Assembly: GCF_000422545.1 (NCBI RefSeq)
Contig: NZ_AULZ01000001.1
Location: 419,728-483,727 of the forward strand
Direction: 5' to 3'
Origin: Desulfocurvibacter africanus subsp. africanus DSM 2603
GTDB taxonomy: Bacteria > Desulfobacterota > Desulfovibrionia > Desulfovibrionales > Desulfovibrionaceae
DNA length: 64,000 nt
Positions 8,687-17,154 of this stretch are shown here, piece after piece. Within the stretch, counting starts at the first letter, position 1. Each line of letters starts with the position of its first letter. The notes beneath the pieces are model-generated. The model searched no databases. It was not told the origin of the DNA and saw only the letters and a list, made by a program, of their open reading frames with translations. The position numbers were made by a program, and so were the translations under genes.

Positions 8687-9943
8687 TCAGGCATTTCCGG
8701 CCGACCCCTTGGCCCGCTGATCCTTGCCGAGTCCGTCCAGCAACTGCCGGACAATGGCCAGGGGCGTGCGCAGGATGATCATCAGGTCGAACCACAGGGA
8801 GAAATTGTTGGCGTAGAAGATGTCCAGGCGGGCCATCTCCTTGAAGGTCAGCCTGTTCTTGCCGCTGACCTGCCACAGGCCGGTCATCCCCGGCGTGCAG
8901 TCCAGCCTGCCCCGGCACCATCGATGGTATTTGGCCACTTCATAGCCGATGGGCGGCCTCGGCCCCACGAGACTCATGTCGCCGCGCATCACATTCAGGA
9001 GTTGGGGTAGTTCGTCGATGCATAGCTTGCGCAGCAGCCTGCCGCCGCGGATGATGCGCGGGTCCCTGGCGTCCAGCTTGGTCATGGGCGCCTCGCCGTC
9101 GGTGATGACGCGCGTCATGTAGTCCTGGTGACGTGATTCGCCCAGATCCACGGCCATTGTCCGGAATTTGAGCATGGTGAACGGCCTGCCCCCCCGGCCT
9201 ATGCGCTCCTGGCGGAAGAACACCGATCCGGGAGATACGCTCCGTATCCATAGGCCCGCGAGGAGCATGAAGGGCGAGGCCACGAGCAACGCGAGGCCCG
9301 AGCCTGCGATATCCAACAGTCGTTTCCAGGCCGGATGCGGCTTGGCGAACAGGCCTTGGCAGGCGTCAATGCGCTTCGCGCCGATGCTTTCGGTCTCGCT
9401 TGCGGCCTCAGGGGCCTTGTCTTTTTGCCCGCTTTCCTGGCTTTTGGGACGGCCGGAACCTTCTCCGCCATCGCGGCCGGGGTAGGCGAACACGACATAG
9501 CGAAAGCGCTCCCGCTGACCATTGCCCAACACGGATTCGGCGAAGATGCGCGCCGAGGCCCCCGAAGCACCGTAGAGGATCACCCCGAGACGGCCGCCTT
9601 CGCACCAGCCGGCCTCGTCCGAAAGCCTGGCCCGGTCGACGACCACGCGGGCCAGCTTGCCCAGGCCGTTGACCGAGTTATTGGAAGGCGAACCCGGCTC
9701 CTCGCCAAGCTTGACGTCGGACTCGCCTTCAGGCTCGCCGTCGAGCTCGCCCTCGGATTCAAAGGTCACCAGGGCGAAGGGATGGCCGCACCGCTCGGCC
9801 CGTTGCCGACTCTTGTCCAATGCCCGCTTGAAGTTCCGCAAGTCGAGAAGGCCGGGCACCATTGGGAGTGCGCCCGCCTTTCCGTGAGTGATTCGCCTGA
9901 ACATGTCGGTAATTAGCACTATGAAGCCCTCGCCTCGTTGCAT
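8687..9943 (-). CDS. Sugar-phosphate transferase with a GGDEF-like N-terminal domain
   Basis: The product has 418 residues. Residues 205-405 form a bacterial sugar transferase (WbaP/WcaJ catalytic region): KRLLDIAGSGLALLVASP membrane hairpin, FFRQERIGRGGRPF, MLKFRTM, DELPQLLNV and LVGPRPP. This enzyme starts repeat-unit synthesis by moving a sugar-1-phosphate to undecaprenyl phosphate. The usual four-helix N-terminal region is absent. Instead, residues 31-155 resemble a degenerate GGDEF domain: LRNFKRALDKSRQRAERCGHP matches the GGDEF helix, and CEGGRLGVILYG (114-125) matches the RYGGDEFAVLLPG loop with D and E lost. A low-complexity Glu/Gly/Ser segment (62-93) interrupts it. The GGDEF resemblance is my reading and has not been tested by profile search. 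Confidence 0.85.
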   Translation of the reverse strand: MQRGEGFIVLITDMFRRITHGKAGALPMVPGLLDLRNFKRALDKSRQRAERCGHPFALVTFESEGELDGEPEGESDVKLGEEPGSPSNNSVNGLGKLARVVVDRARLSDEAGWCEGGRLGVILYGASGASARIFAESVLGNGQRERFRYVVFAYPGRDGGEGSGRPKSQESGQKDKAPEAASETESIGAKRIDACQGLFAKPHPAWKRLLDIAGSGLALLVASPFMLLAGLWIRSVSPGSVFFRQERIGRGGRPFTMLKFRTMAVDLGESRHQDYMTRVITDGEAPMTKLDARDPRIIRGGRLLRKLCIDELPQLLNVMRGDMSLVGPRPPIGYEVAKYHRWCRGRLDCTPGMTGLWQVSGKNRLTFKEMARLDIFYANNFSLWFDLMIILRTPLAIVRQLLDGLGKDQRAKGSAGNA

Positions 9944-9964
9944 GCGTTGCCGCCAAATGCGTGC

Positions 9965-10717
9965 TCAAATCCGTTCATAAATGAACTGCGGGATGGGATA
10001 ATCCCGCTTGTTGAGCAGCACGCCGAGGATGTTCCCGCCCGTGGCGCGGATGCGGTTGGCCACGGTGTCCGCCACCTGCCAGCGGGTTCTGCCTGCCTCC
10101 ACCACAAGCACCACTCCGTCGCTCAGGCCGGACAGGGACAAGCCGGCTGGGCTTTCCGCCGCCGCAGGCGAATCCACCAGCACAAGGTCGAAGGTGGAGC
10201 GCACGGAATCGAAGAAGTCCTTGGCCTTACCCTGGTTGTGCATGAGCTGGTGGGGACGCCCACGGCCCTTGACCTTGGTTACGTAGAGCGAGGTGTCCGC
10301 GATGCGGAAGAAGGACGCCGGAGCCAGCTCGCCCTTGCCATCTCCCGAGCCGTTGCCGTCCTCGGAATCCACGCTTTTCTCGGGCCGTATGTCGAAATGG
10401 TCGGCCTGCGCCGAGCGCTCATGGTTCGAATCCAGCAGGAGCACCTTGCGCCCCAGCACCAACGTGGTCACTTTGGCGAATTCCCGGCACAACTCCGTTG
10501 ATCCCTCGCCAGGCAAGGCGCTGACGAACTGCACTACATGGCCGCCCTTGCCGGGCAGGAGCGTGGTGATGTTCTGGTGCAGGCCGAGCAGCGTCTCCTT
10601 GAGCGACTCGCTCAACCTGCCGAGTTTGAGGTTCTGCCGGCCAGGGCCGGTCAGGGCAGGCCTGCCCTCTTGCGCTATCTTTTCCGACCGCTCCAGGGCT
10701 TCATAGATTCTGGTCAT
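9965..10717 (-). CDS. BY-kinase-like (CpsD/XrtA-type) protein with degenerate Walker A
   Basis: The product has 250 residues beginning MTRIYEALERSEK, the start seen in exopolysaccharide tyrosine autokinases that pair with GumC-like proteins. The P-loop position reads LPGEGSTEL (68-76), whereas active enzymes have PGEGKST; the lysine is missing. Walker A-prime reads VLLLDSNHE instead of a DxD motif. The C-terminal half keeps FDLVLVDSPAAAES. There is no C-terminal tyrosine cluster; the protein ends FIYERI. It therefore probably does not bind ATP normally and may be a structural partner of the Wzz-like protein. It lies between the sugar transferase and the ExeA-like ATPase. Confidence 0.8.
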   Translation of the reverse strand: MTRIYEALERSEKIAQEGRPALTGPGRQNLKLGRLSESLKETLLGLHQNITTLLPGKGGHVVQFVSALPGEGSTELCREFAKVTTLVLGRKVLLLDSNHERSAQADHFDIRPEKSVDSEDGNGSGDGKGELAPASFFRIADTSLYVTKVKGRGRPHQLMHNQGKAKDFFDSVRSTFDLVLVDSPAAAESPAGLSLSGLSDGVVLVVEAGRTRWQVADTVANRIRATGGNILGVLLNKRDYPIPQFIYERI

Positions 10718-10740
10718 GGCGTCCTCTCAGCTTCCAAGGT

Positions 10741-12231
10741 TCAATTGCCGCCCAGGGGCGGGATGATCAGGACTTGCCCCACGGCGATGTAATCCGGGTC
10801 CACGATGGACGGGTTTGCCGCCAGTATGGCGGTCAGCTCCCGCTGTCCGCAGAAGCCGTAAGCCTCGATGCACAGCTTGGTCAGGTAGTCTCCCGGCTGA
10901 GCCGTGACCCGCGCGGCGTCTGACCAGGCAAGGTTCGCCCAGGCAAGGCCCGTCTGTGTCGCCAAGCCTTGGGCCGGGGATGCCGGAGCCGGCTCCTCAC
11001 GCGTCGAGGGCTCCTCCGGCATCCCTGCCCGTGGGCTGAAGGCCGCCGGCCGCTCTGCCACGGCCGGCTCCCGCGACTCGGTGCGACCGGCCCCCGGGGC
11101 CGGCTGGGGCGACGGTTTAGGAGCTTCAACCGTCGTCGCCATGGGGACCGAAGCCTGCGGGGCATCTCCCTGGCCTCCAGGCCGGGTCGGAGCTGTCCGC
11201 ATCTCCTGCCCGGCTTGAGGTGCTGGCCTGGACGCTTGCCCGGGAGGCGAGGCCTGCCATGCCGTTCCCTCCCCTTGAGGCGGCATGGCCTGGGTCGCTG
11301 CGGGTATGATTGCGCTCAGGCGTTGGTGCAGCACCTCGCGATACGTATAGGTAGGCAGGAGCAGGGCGCCGGTGAGACACAAGGCCGCCAGCACCGGCTT
11401 CCAGAACGGCTCCCTCGTCCTGGCCTCGCCGTGGTGGTCGCGGATGACCTGGTCCACGATGTTCTTTGTCACCGGCTTGCACTGCAGCCCGTAACTCGCG
11501 ATAAGCGCATTATCGGCGATGATGTTGATGGTGCGCGGGATGCCTTTGGCATAGCGCACGATCTTGCTCTCGGCGCCCCGGGTGAAGATCGTCTCGGGCC
11601 GCGAGGAGGCGTGGGACAAGCGGTGGCGGATGTACTCCCGGCTCTCCTGCTCGGTGAGCGGAAAAACGGTCGTGCGCACCACCACGCGCTGCTTGAGCTG
11701 CCGAAGCTCGGGCCGGTCCAGCTTGTCCCTCAACTCGGGCTGGCCGATGAGCACGACCTGGATGAGCTTGCGTTTGGTCGTCTCCAGGTTGGAGAGCATG
11801 CGCAGGTTCTCCAGGGTGTCCAGGGGCACGTTCTGGGCCTCGTCGATGAGCAGCACCACGTTGCGGCCCGTGTTGTACTCGTTGATGAGCTCCCGGTAGA
11901 GCTGCTGGAGCATGGAGTGCACGCTGTCGCCCTCGGGCTTGAGCCCCCACTCCTGAAAGATGGTCTCCAGCAGCTCCTTGAAGGTCACCTTGGAGTTGAA
12001 CACATAGATGGGCCGAATCTCGTCGCGGTCGGCCAGCTCCAGGTAGGAGCGCACTATGGTGGTCTTGCCCAGGCCGACCTCGCCCAGAATGCACACGAAG
12101 CCCTTGCGATTCTCGATGCCGTAGATGATGGACGCCAGAGCCTCCTTGTGGCTTGGGCTGAGGTAAAGGAACTTGGGATCGGGAGTGATGTGGAACGGCT
12201 CCCGATCGAAGCGGTAATAGTCTAGATACAT
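10741..12231 (-). CDS. ExeA-like AAA ATPase with membrane anchor and LysM-like end
   Basis: The product has 496 residues. The AAA domain occupies about 1-270, with Walker A GEVGLGKTT (50-58) and Walker B NVVLLIDEAQ (124-133). One membrane segment follows near 280-300, then about 110 residues rich in Pro, Ala and Gln, and a C-terminal LysM-like region (TAQPGDYLTKLCIEAYG, then AANPSIVDPDYIAVGQ). Related ATPases sit in exosortase-type exopolysaccharide loci beside the chain-length protein. It may energise or position the export machinery across the peptidoglycan. Its start overlaps the upstream gene by 10 bases. Confidence 0.85.
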   Translation of the reverse strand: MYLDYYRFDREPFHITPDPKFLYLSPSHKEALASIIYGIENRKGFVCILGEVGLGKTTIVRSYLELADRDEIRPIYVFNSKVTFKELLETIFQEWGLKPEGDSVHSMLQQLYRELINEYNTGRNVVLLIDEAQNVPLDTLENLRMLSNLETTKRKLIQVVLIGQPELRDKLDRPELRQLKQRVVVRTTVFPLTEQESREYIRHRLSHASSRPETIFTRGAESKIVRYAKGIPRTINIIADNALIASYGLQCKPVTKNIVDQVIRDHHGEARTREPFWKPVLAALCLTGALLLPTYTYREVLHQRLSAIIPAATQAMPPQGEGTAWQASPPGQASRPAPQAGQEMRTAPTRPGGQGDAPQASVPMATTVEAPKPSPQPAPGAGRTESREPAVAERPAAFSPRAGMPEEPSTREEPAPASPAQGLATQTGLAWANLAWSDAARVTAQPGDYLTKLCIEAYGFCGQRELTAILAANPSIVDPDYIAVGQVLIIPPLGGN

Positions 12232-13835
12232 TGGACGAAGTCCCTTTTGGAAACCGAGGCCAGCACGGGCAGGCCGATCCGGTTGCGCACATGGTCGGGT
12301 GTGTGCAGACTCTGGTCGAAGTATTCCAGCAGGAAGGCCAGGGCGATGCCGCCCAGGATGCCCAGGAACATGCCCAGCACGAGGTTGACCAGCGTCCTCG
12401 GCCCCAGGGGCAGCATGGGCAGAGTGGCCGGCTCGATGACGCTCACGTTGGACACGAGGCTCTTGTCCATGGCGTTGGAGATGGCCGACCGGCGCATGGT
12501 GTCGTAGAAGTTGGCGTAGTCCTGTTTGAGCAGCTCCACTTCGCGCTCCATGCTGTCCACTTCGCGCTCCTTGCTGACCAGGAAGCTCAGACGGTCCTGC
12601 AGCCCGGCCTGCTGCCCCTCGAGGGCGGTCTTGCGCGCCCGCGCTGCCGACAACTCGGCCTCCTCGGTGCGCATGGCCAGTTGCAGCGCCTGCACATTGG
12701 GGTCGATACCCGTGGTGATCTCTCCGCCCACCTTCTGCTCGTCTGCCAGGGCTTCCCGGGCAACGCGGATTTGCTCGCGCACCTGCACGAGGGGCCGGTA
12801 GCTGTCGGCGTAGCGCGAGGAGAGATCGATCTCCCGCAGGCGCAGTTCCAGGAGCTGCTGTTTGATGCCCTCGGCCGCGGTATTGGCGCGCCCTTCCACC
12901 CGGTTGAGCACGATGGTCTCGGAGCGGCCCTGCAGGGCCCTGCGCTGGGCATCGATGCGGGCCTGTGAGGCTTCGATGCTCGCATTGGTATCATCGATAC
13001 GGCCTTGCAGGCCTTCGAGGCTCTCGATGAGCAGTTGGGTCTGACTTTGGATGGCGGCCAGCTTGAAACGCGTCTTGAAGGCTTCCAGCTCCTGCTGCTT
13101 GGCCTTCAGCCGAGCCCCGATGTCCGCGAGCTGGCTTTCGAAAAAGGCGGGCTGGGCCTGGGAGCTGTACACGTCCACGTGCTGGCGCTGGTATTGGTCC
13201 ACCAGCGTGCTCAGGATCTTGTTGGCCGTGTCCGGATCACTGGATTTATAGCCCAACCAGATCACATTGGAGAGATCCTCGGGCGAAACCTGCAGGTTCT
13301 CCATGAGCGTGACGACCGCTTCCTCGCGCAGCTCGGCCTGCGCATCCGCCCCCCCCGGCCCGTCCCCGGACCAGTTCAGGCTACCGGCCAAACCAGCCAG
13401 GCCGGTGACTGCCGCGTGAAAGCCCCGGCGCACGCCGAAGAGCCCTTCATCGCGTATGGGGGCGTTCAGCACGAACTCGGGACCGAGAACGTCCACGGTT
13501 TTCTCGGCCAGGGTCTTGCTGGTCAGCAGTTGGACCTCGGAATTGATCTCGTTGCGCATGTCGCGGGTCACGGCCATGGTCGGACCGACCACGGCCGGGT
13601 CCACGGCCACGCTTTCGCGGCCCACCTTGACCAGCAGCTTGGTGTCCGAGCGATAGGTCTTGGGCATGAAGTAAGTGAACAGCCCAACGGCGAAGGTCAC
13701 GCTAAGGAAGAAAGCCAGCGCGGCCTTTCTGCGCCGGAAGAGCACCGCCAGCATCTCGCGCAGGGAGCTGCCGGGCCGGGATTCGGGCTCCAGGATCAGG
13801 GCCGAACCGAGCTGAAGTGGTTGTCTAGTCTGCAT
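12222..13835 (-). CDS. Wzz/GumC-like polysaccharide chain-length (co-polymerase) protein
   Basis: The product has 537 residues with two membrane segments, near 38-58 and 480-505. They bracket a large periplasmic region of long coiled coils. The N-terminal motif is SLREMLAVLFRRRKAAL and the post-membrane motif is MPKTYRSDTKLLVKVGRE; the end reads LLEYFDQSLHTPDHV. It should set polymer length and bridge the Wzy polymerase to the Wza-like exporter. No kinase domain is fused; the BY-kinase-like protein is a separate gene two positions downstream. Confidence 0.9.
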   Translation of the reverse strand: MQTRQPLQLGSALILEPESRPGSSLREMLAVLFRRRKAALAFFLSVTFAVGLFTYFMPKTYRSDTKLLVKVGRESVAVDPAVVGPTMAVTRDMRNEINSEVQLLTSKTLAEKTVDVLGPEFVLNAPIRDEGLFGVRRGFHAAVTGLAGLAGSLNWSGDGPGGADAQAELREEAVVTLMENLQVSPEDLSNVIWLGYKSSDPDTANKILSTLVDQYQRQHVDVYSSQAQPAFFESQLADIGARLKAKQQELEAFKTRFKLAAIQSQTQLLIESLEGLQGRIDDTNASIEASQARIDAQRRALQGRSETIVLNRVEGRANTAAEGIKQQLLELRLREIDLSSRYADSYRPLVQVREQIRVAREALADEQKVGGEITTGIDPNVQALQLAMRTEEAELSAARARKTALEGQQAGLQDRLSFLVSKEREVDSMEREVELLKQDYANFYDTMRRSAISNAMDKSLVSNVSVIEPATLPMLPLGPRTLVNLVLGMFLGILGGIALAFLLEYFDQSLHTPDHVRNRIGLPVLASVSKRDFVQCI

Positions 13836-13858
13836 GTTGTTTCTCCATTATCCGTGGC

Positions 13859-14482
13859 CTAATATGAGGGCGGTACGTAGATGACGTCGTTGGGCTTGAG
13901 GAAGAAAGGCGCCTGATCCGGGTTCATGAGATCGACGCTCGTGGCCAGGCGTCTGCCTTCCATTTGGCGGAAGACCACGACCTTGCTGATGTCGGCCGAG
14001 AGCCGCTTGAAGCCTCCGGCGGCCATGATGGCCTCCAGGGGCGTCATGCTGCCAGCCAGCTCGATGGCTCCGGGCTGCTCCACCTCGCCGCCGACCATGA
14101 TCTGCCTGGCCGCCCGCTCGCGCAGGATGACCTTGATGGCCGGATCCTTGAGCTTGTCCTTGTGCAGGTCCTCCAGCTTCCGGCACAACTCCTCGGGCGT
14201 AAGGCCGGCAGCCTGGATGTTTTCCACGAGTTGCAGGGATATACGCCCATCACGACGAATCCGCTGGGTATCATCCAGCTCGGGCCAGTAAAGAAACTGA
14301 ACCTCGATCTCGTCACCCGGCTCCAGCTGGTCGCCGGCCTCGTTGGTCCAGGCCATGGGTTCCTTGGTCACCACGCCGGCGGGCTTCTGGGCACAGGCGA
14401 ACAACCCCGCTAGAAGCAGCAGCGACAGCGCCGCCAGCAACGTCATTTGGGCACGCATGCCGTTTCCTCCGTATTTCAACAT
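13859..14482 (-). CDS. Wza-like polysaccharide export lipoprotein
   Basis: The product has 207 residues from the ATG at 14482, which overlaps the deacetylase stop. A second ATG at 14458 also has a good GGAGG site and would give 199 residues. The signal peptide ends in a lipobox (LLAGLFAC), so the mature protein is lipid-anchored. A polysaccharide export domain (LEPGDEIEVQFLYWPELDD) is followed by an SLBB-type domain (IMVGGEVEQPGAIELAGS). At this length it lacks the extra SLBB repeat and C-terminal helix of E. coli Wza, so it is likely the periplasmic/outer-membrane-associated short form. It works with the Wzz-like protein encoded next. Confidence 0.88.
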   Translation of the reverse strand: MLKYGGNGMRAQMTLLAALSLLLLAGLFACAQKPAGVVTKEPMAWTNEAGDQLEPGDEIEVQFLYWPELDDTQRIRRDGRISLQLVENIQAAGLTPEELCRKLEDLHKDKLKDPAIKVILRERAARQIMVGGEVEQPGAIELAGSMTPLEAIMAAGGFKRLSADISKVVVFRQMEGRRLATSVDLMNPDQAPFFLKPNDVIYVPPSY

Positions 14483-15546
14483 GTTCTTCTCCTCCTGCCT
14501 GCCTCGAACATCTCCATGGCCTCGGGCAACAACCTGCGCGCGTGGTCGCGCAATGCCGCGGATTTGATCTTGGCCAGCAAACTCCCCACATCGTCGTTGC
14601 CATGCACCGAAACCCGCTGCAGCCGATAGCGGTCCGAGGCGCAGTGGTTGAGGCCCGGGGTCGTGGTCACGGCCAACCGGAAACCCTGGCGGGCCAACTG
14701 TTCCTCGACGTCGCCCGGGATGTGCGCCGGGCCTCCGAAAGGATAGGCGAACAAGGTCACGGGACTCTGCAGCTCGGATTCGAGACGCGCCTTGGAGGCC
14801 GCAAGCTCCACGCTGCCCCAGTCCGCACAAGCCGAGAGCACTGGATGATTCACGGTGTGCGAGCCGATGGTCAGCAGACCATCATCGCTGGCTCGGCGCA
14901 GCTCGTCCCAGGTGCTGAATCCGTTGCGCTCCGGACGTGCCATTTCCGGGAAAAGCTCCTCGGCCACGGAGCTGGCCCGTCCGCCGTTCTCCATGCAGCG
15001 CCGCAAGGTCACGGCGTTCATGGCCCACAGCAGCCTGTGCCGCCCACGCAGGGAGCGCGTGTCGAAACACCAGGAAAAGCCGTTGTCCCGAAAACGAACC
15101 ATGCTTGCCACGGCAGCCCGAGCCGCCTGGAAGTTCATGTCCCACCAGGGCACGATCGCCGGATCGTCCACGAAGCCCGTGGATACGAACAGCGTGGCAG
15201 GGACGCCTGTGTCGCGCAGCACAGGCAGCCCCAGACGCAGGTTGTCGGCATAGCCGTCGTCGAAGGTCACGGATACGCACAGTCCGCGAGGTTCGTGCCC
15301 CTGGCTCATCCGCTCGTGCAACTCGGCCAGGCTGATGACCTCGGCATGGCGGCGCAGGCCGAGCAACTGTTCGCGCATGCGCCCCACATGGGTGTAAAGG
15401 CTCGGCAGGAGCCGGCAGTCCATCCAGTCGGTGGTCAGGCGGTGGTAGTACAGAATGGCGTAGCCTTGCGGCGTGCCGCACAGGCGCATGGCCATGTTGA
15501 TCCCCGCCAGCATCGTGGTCTTGAGTGTGGGCGCGAGCGGGCTCAT
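14476..15546 (-). CDS. Polysaccharide deacetylase (NodB fold)
   Basis: The product has 356 residues from the ATG at 15546, overlapping the upstream stop. Catalytic features are TFDDGYADN (94-102) with the metal aspartate, and HTVNH (230-234) with both metal histidines. AYPFGGP stands in the RxPxG position. It should remove N-acetyl groups from the exopolysaccharide or its precursor. No signal peptide is obvious, as in many deacetylases of exosortase-type exopolysaccharide loci. The neighbouring FemAB-like gene is commonly paired with it. Confidence 0.85.
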   Translation of the reverse strand: MSPLAPTLKTTMLAGINMAMRLCGTPQGYAILYYHRLTTDWMDCRLLPSLYTHVGRMREQLLGLRRHAEVISLAELHERMSQGHEPRGLCVSVTFDDGYADNLRLGLPVLRDTGVPATLFVSTGFVDDPAIVPWWDMNFQAARAAVASMVRFRDNGFSWCFDTRSLRGRHRLLWAMNAVTLRRCMENGGRASSVAEELFPEMARPERNGFSTWDELRRASDDGLLTIGSHTVNHPVLSACADWGSVELAASKARLESELQSPVTLFAYPFGGPAHIPGDVEEQLARQGFRLAVTTTPGLNHCASDRYRLQRVSVHGNDDVGSLLAKIKSAALRDHARRLLPEAMEMFEAGRRRRTC

Positions 15547-16676
15547 GCTACCCTCCTTTGCCTCATGCGCTTGAGGGTATTCACCGCGGAGCCCAAGGTC
15601 GCTTTGGCTTGGCCGCGCCAATACGCGTGCCAGGAAAACTTGAGGCCGCCGCCGCCCACGCCGGCCACCAGGTTCAGACAGCGAATGTGCTGCTTCGTCC
15701 AACTGAGCTTGTAGGGTTCGTCGCCCTGCAGAAAGTCGAAGCCCTGCCAGCCGCTCGCACAGCCCAGCTCCATGAGCATGCTCACGTGCAGCTTGGTGGG
15801 CGACATATAGGAGTATTCCTTGTGGTAGGCTGTCTTGTAGTAATAGAGCCAGCCCTCCGAGAGGAAACCCAAGTGGTAGGATACGCGCCGTCCATCGATG
15901 CACAGGCTGGACAGGTGCAGACCCTTGCCCCACAACGATCGCGCCATGCCCCGGTAGTATTTCTGGTGGGAAAGGTTCGCGAACTCGCTGGGTTGCGACT
16001 CGGCATGCCATTTGTTTCGGTGGGTGGCGAACAGCTCCTCCAGCCAGCCGGATACGTCCTGCCGCCTTTCGATCACCTCCAGGGACAGGCGACCGTCGAG
16101 CTGGCGCCTGCGCCTGCGAATGTCCTGGCGCAGCTTGGCGCTCCAAAGCTCCTCGGCCTTTGCGTAACTGTCGGGCAGGCGCAGATAGGGGCAGACGCTT
16201 TCTTTCGCGACCATGGGCCAGCCGCGCGCCGAGATATAGCGCTGCACGGTCTGTGCGGCCGGATGCGTTAGCGGCAGGTTCCTCCAGACCAGCACCTGGC
16301 CCGAGGCCCGCTCGAAGAGCGCTGCAAGCATGGGCTCCAAGGCTGACTCGCGGCCCTTGGCCAGGATCGGCACTTGGTAGTCCGCGCAATAGCCCGTCAT
16401 GGGCTCAAGATAGGTAGAGAAAAAGTCCACGCTGCGGCCGCGAGTGCGAGACATGGGCAGCAAGCCCGCCAGCCGCCCTTCGGTGCGTGCCGTGGCGACC
16501 ATGGGCCGGCAAGAGGAGGCCCGGGCCTCCATCCAGGGCAGATGCCACTCGGGCCTGGAAAAGACCCAGGGCGCGCCGTACACCTGATCGACGACGGACT
16601 CGCCCACGAGGTTCCCCCACTCGTGGGCAAGCGCGGACACGCCTTCCAGGTCCTCGATGACGTTCACCTCGAACAC
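15543..16676 (-). CDS. FemAB/CelD-like acyltransferase of the exopolysaccharide operon
   Basis: The product has 377 residues with a GTG start at 16676 placed after GGGGAGGA. It has the GNAT-like double fold of the CelD/BcsL family: an N-terminal half with APWVFSRPEWHLPWMEA, and a central KLRQDIRRRRRQL followed by HRNKWHAES. The C-terminal half has VSYHLGFLSEGWLYYYKTAYH and FDFLQGDEPYKLSW. Members modify polysaccharide, probably by acyl or aminoacyl transfer. It is the first gene of the operon, with 478 untranslated bases upstream. Confidence 0.8.
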   Translation of the reverse strand: MFEVNVIEDLEGVSALAHEWGNLVGESVVDQVYGAPWVFSRPEWHLPWMEARASSCRPMVATARTEGRLAGLLPMSRTRGRSVDFFSTYLEPMTGYCADYQVPILAKGRESALEPMLAALFERASGQVLVWRNLPLTHPAAQTVQRYISARGWPMVAKESVCPYLRLPDSYAKAEELWSAKLRQDIRRRRRQLDGRLSLEVIERRQDVSGWLEELFATHRNKWHAESQPSEFANLSHQKYYRGMARSLWGKGLHLSSLCIDGRRVSYHLGFLSEGWLYYYKTAYHKEYSYMSPTKLHVSMLMELGCASGWQGFDFLQGDEPYKLSWTKQHIRCLNLVAGVGGGGLKFSWHAYWRGQAKATLGSAVNTLKRMRQRRVA

Positions 16677-17154
16677 TCATTCCTCCCCATGCGGCTTTGG
16701 AGCCGTGCAACACCCAACCCTACAATTCGAGCATCAGCGGCTGCGCCGATCCCCATCGGGCGTATCCGTCTTCGGCCCTCCTTCAGGGCCAGCCTTTTCC
16801 GACCCCGTCGAGCCCCTTCCTTCTTCTCGTCAGTCTCCTCGCCTATCTGCTCGCGCCCTGGCGCGTTTGTCTCTCCCATTACAAAGCCCTTGCCACTTTT
16901 AACTCGTGTATAATTTATTGTTATTACAGGATATTTGCATGGACTCGGCAGACGTGACTGGCTGCTTTATCGGGCAGCAAGAACGGCTTCTCAAGAATGA
17001 AGAATCCTCCTACACGCCATGGGCTGTTCGGAAGAACGACTCTGTCGGACATGAAGGAATTCAGGGAGATGTCGGATGCGGGATGCGCGATAGCCGGCGA
17101 AAGCCCAATCAGGCCAAGATGCGGCTGGGAAGTGAAAAGAGAATGCGCAGCGGA
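16677..17154. other. Leader region of the exopolysaccharide operon
   Basis: There are 478 bases without a convincing gene between the operon's first gene and the sigma54 activator, both on the minus strand. The middle, about 16,900-16,935, is AT-rich against a GC-rich background. A sigma54-like site is listed separately. I see no clear hairpin terminator for the activator gene. Short frames here lack ribosome binding sites and recognisable products. Confidence 0.6.
16881..16895 (-). promoter_or_regulatory. Candidate sigma54 (-24/-12) promoter
   Basis: On the minus strand this reads TGGCAAGGGCTTTGT. Against the consensus TGGCAC-N5-TTGC it matches the essential GG of the -24 box and the TTG of the -12 box at the correct spacing, with two mismatches (C to A and C to T). 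It points toward the exopolysaccharide operon, 205 bases from the first start codon. The neighbouring gene encodes a sigma54 activator. The mismatch at the -12 GC makes this a weak match. Confidence 0.4.
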
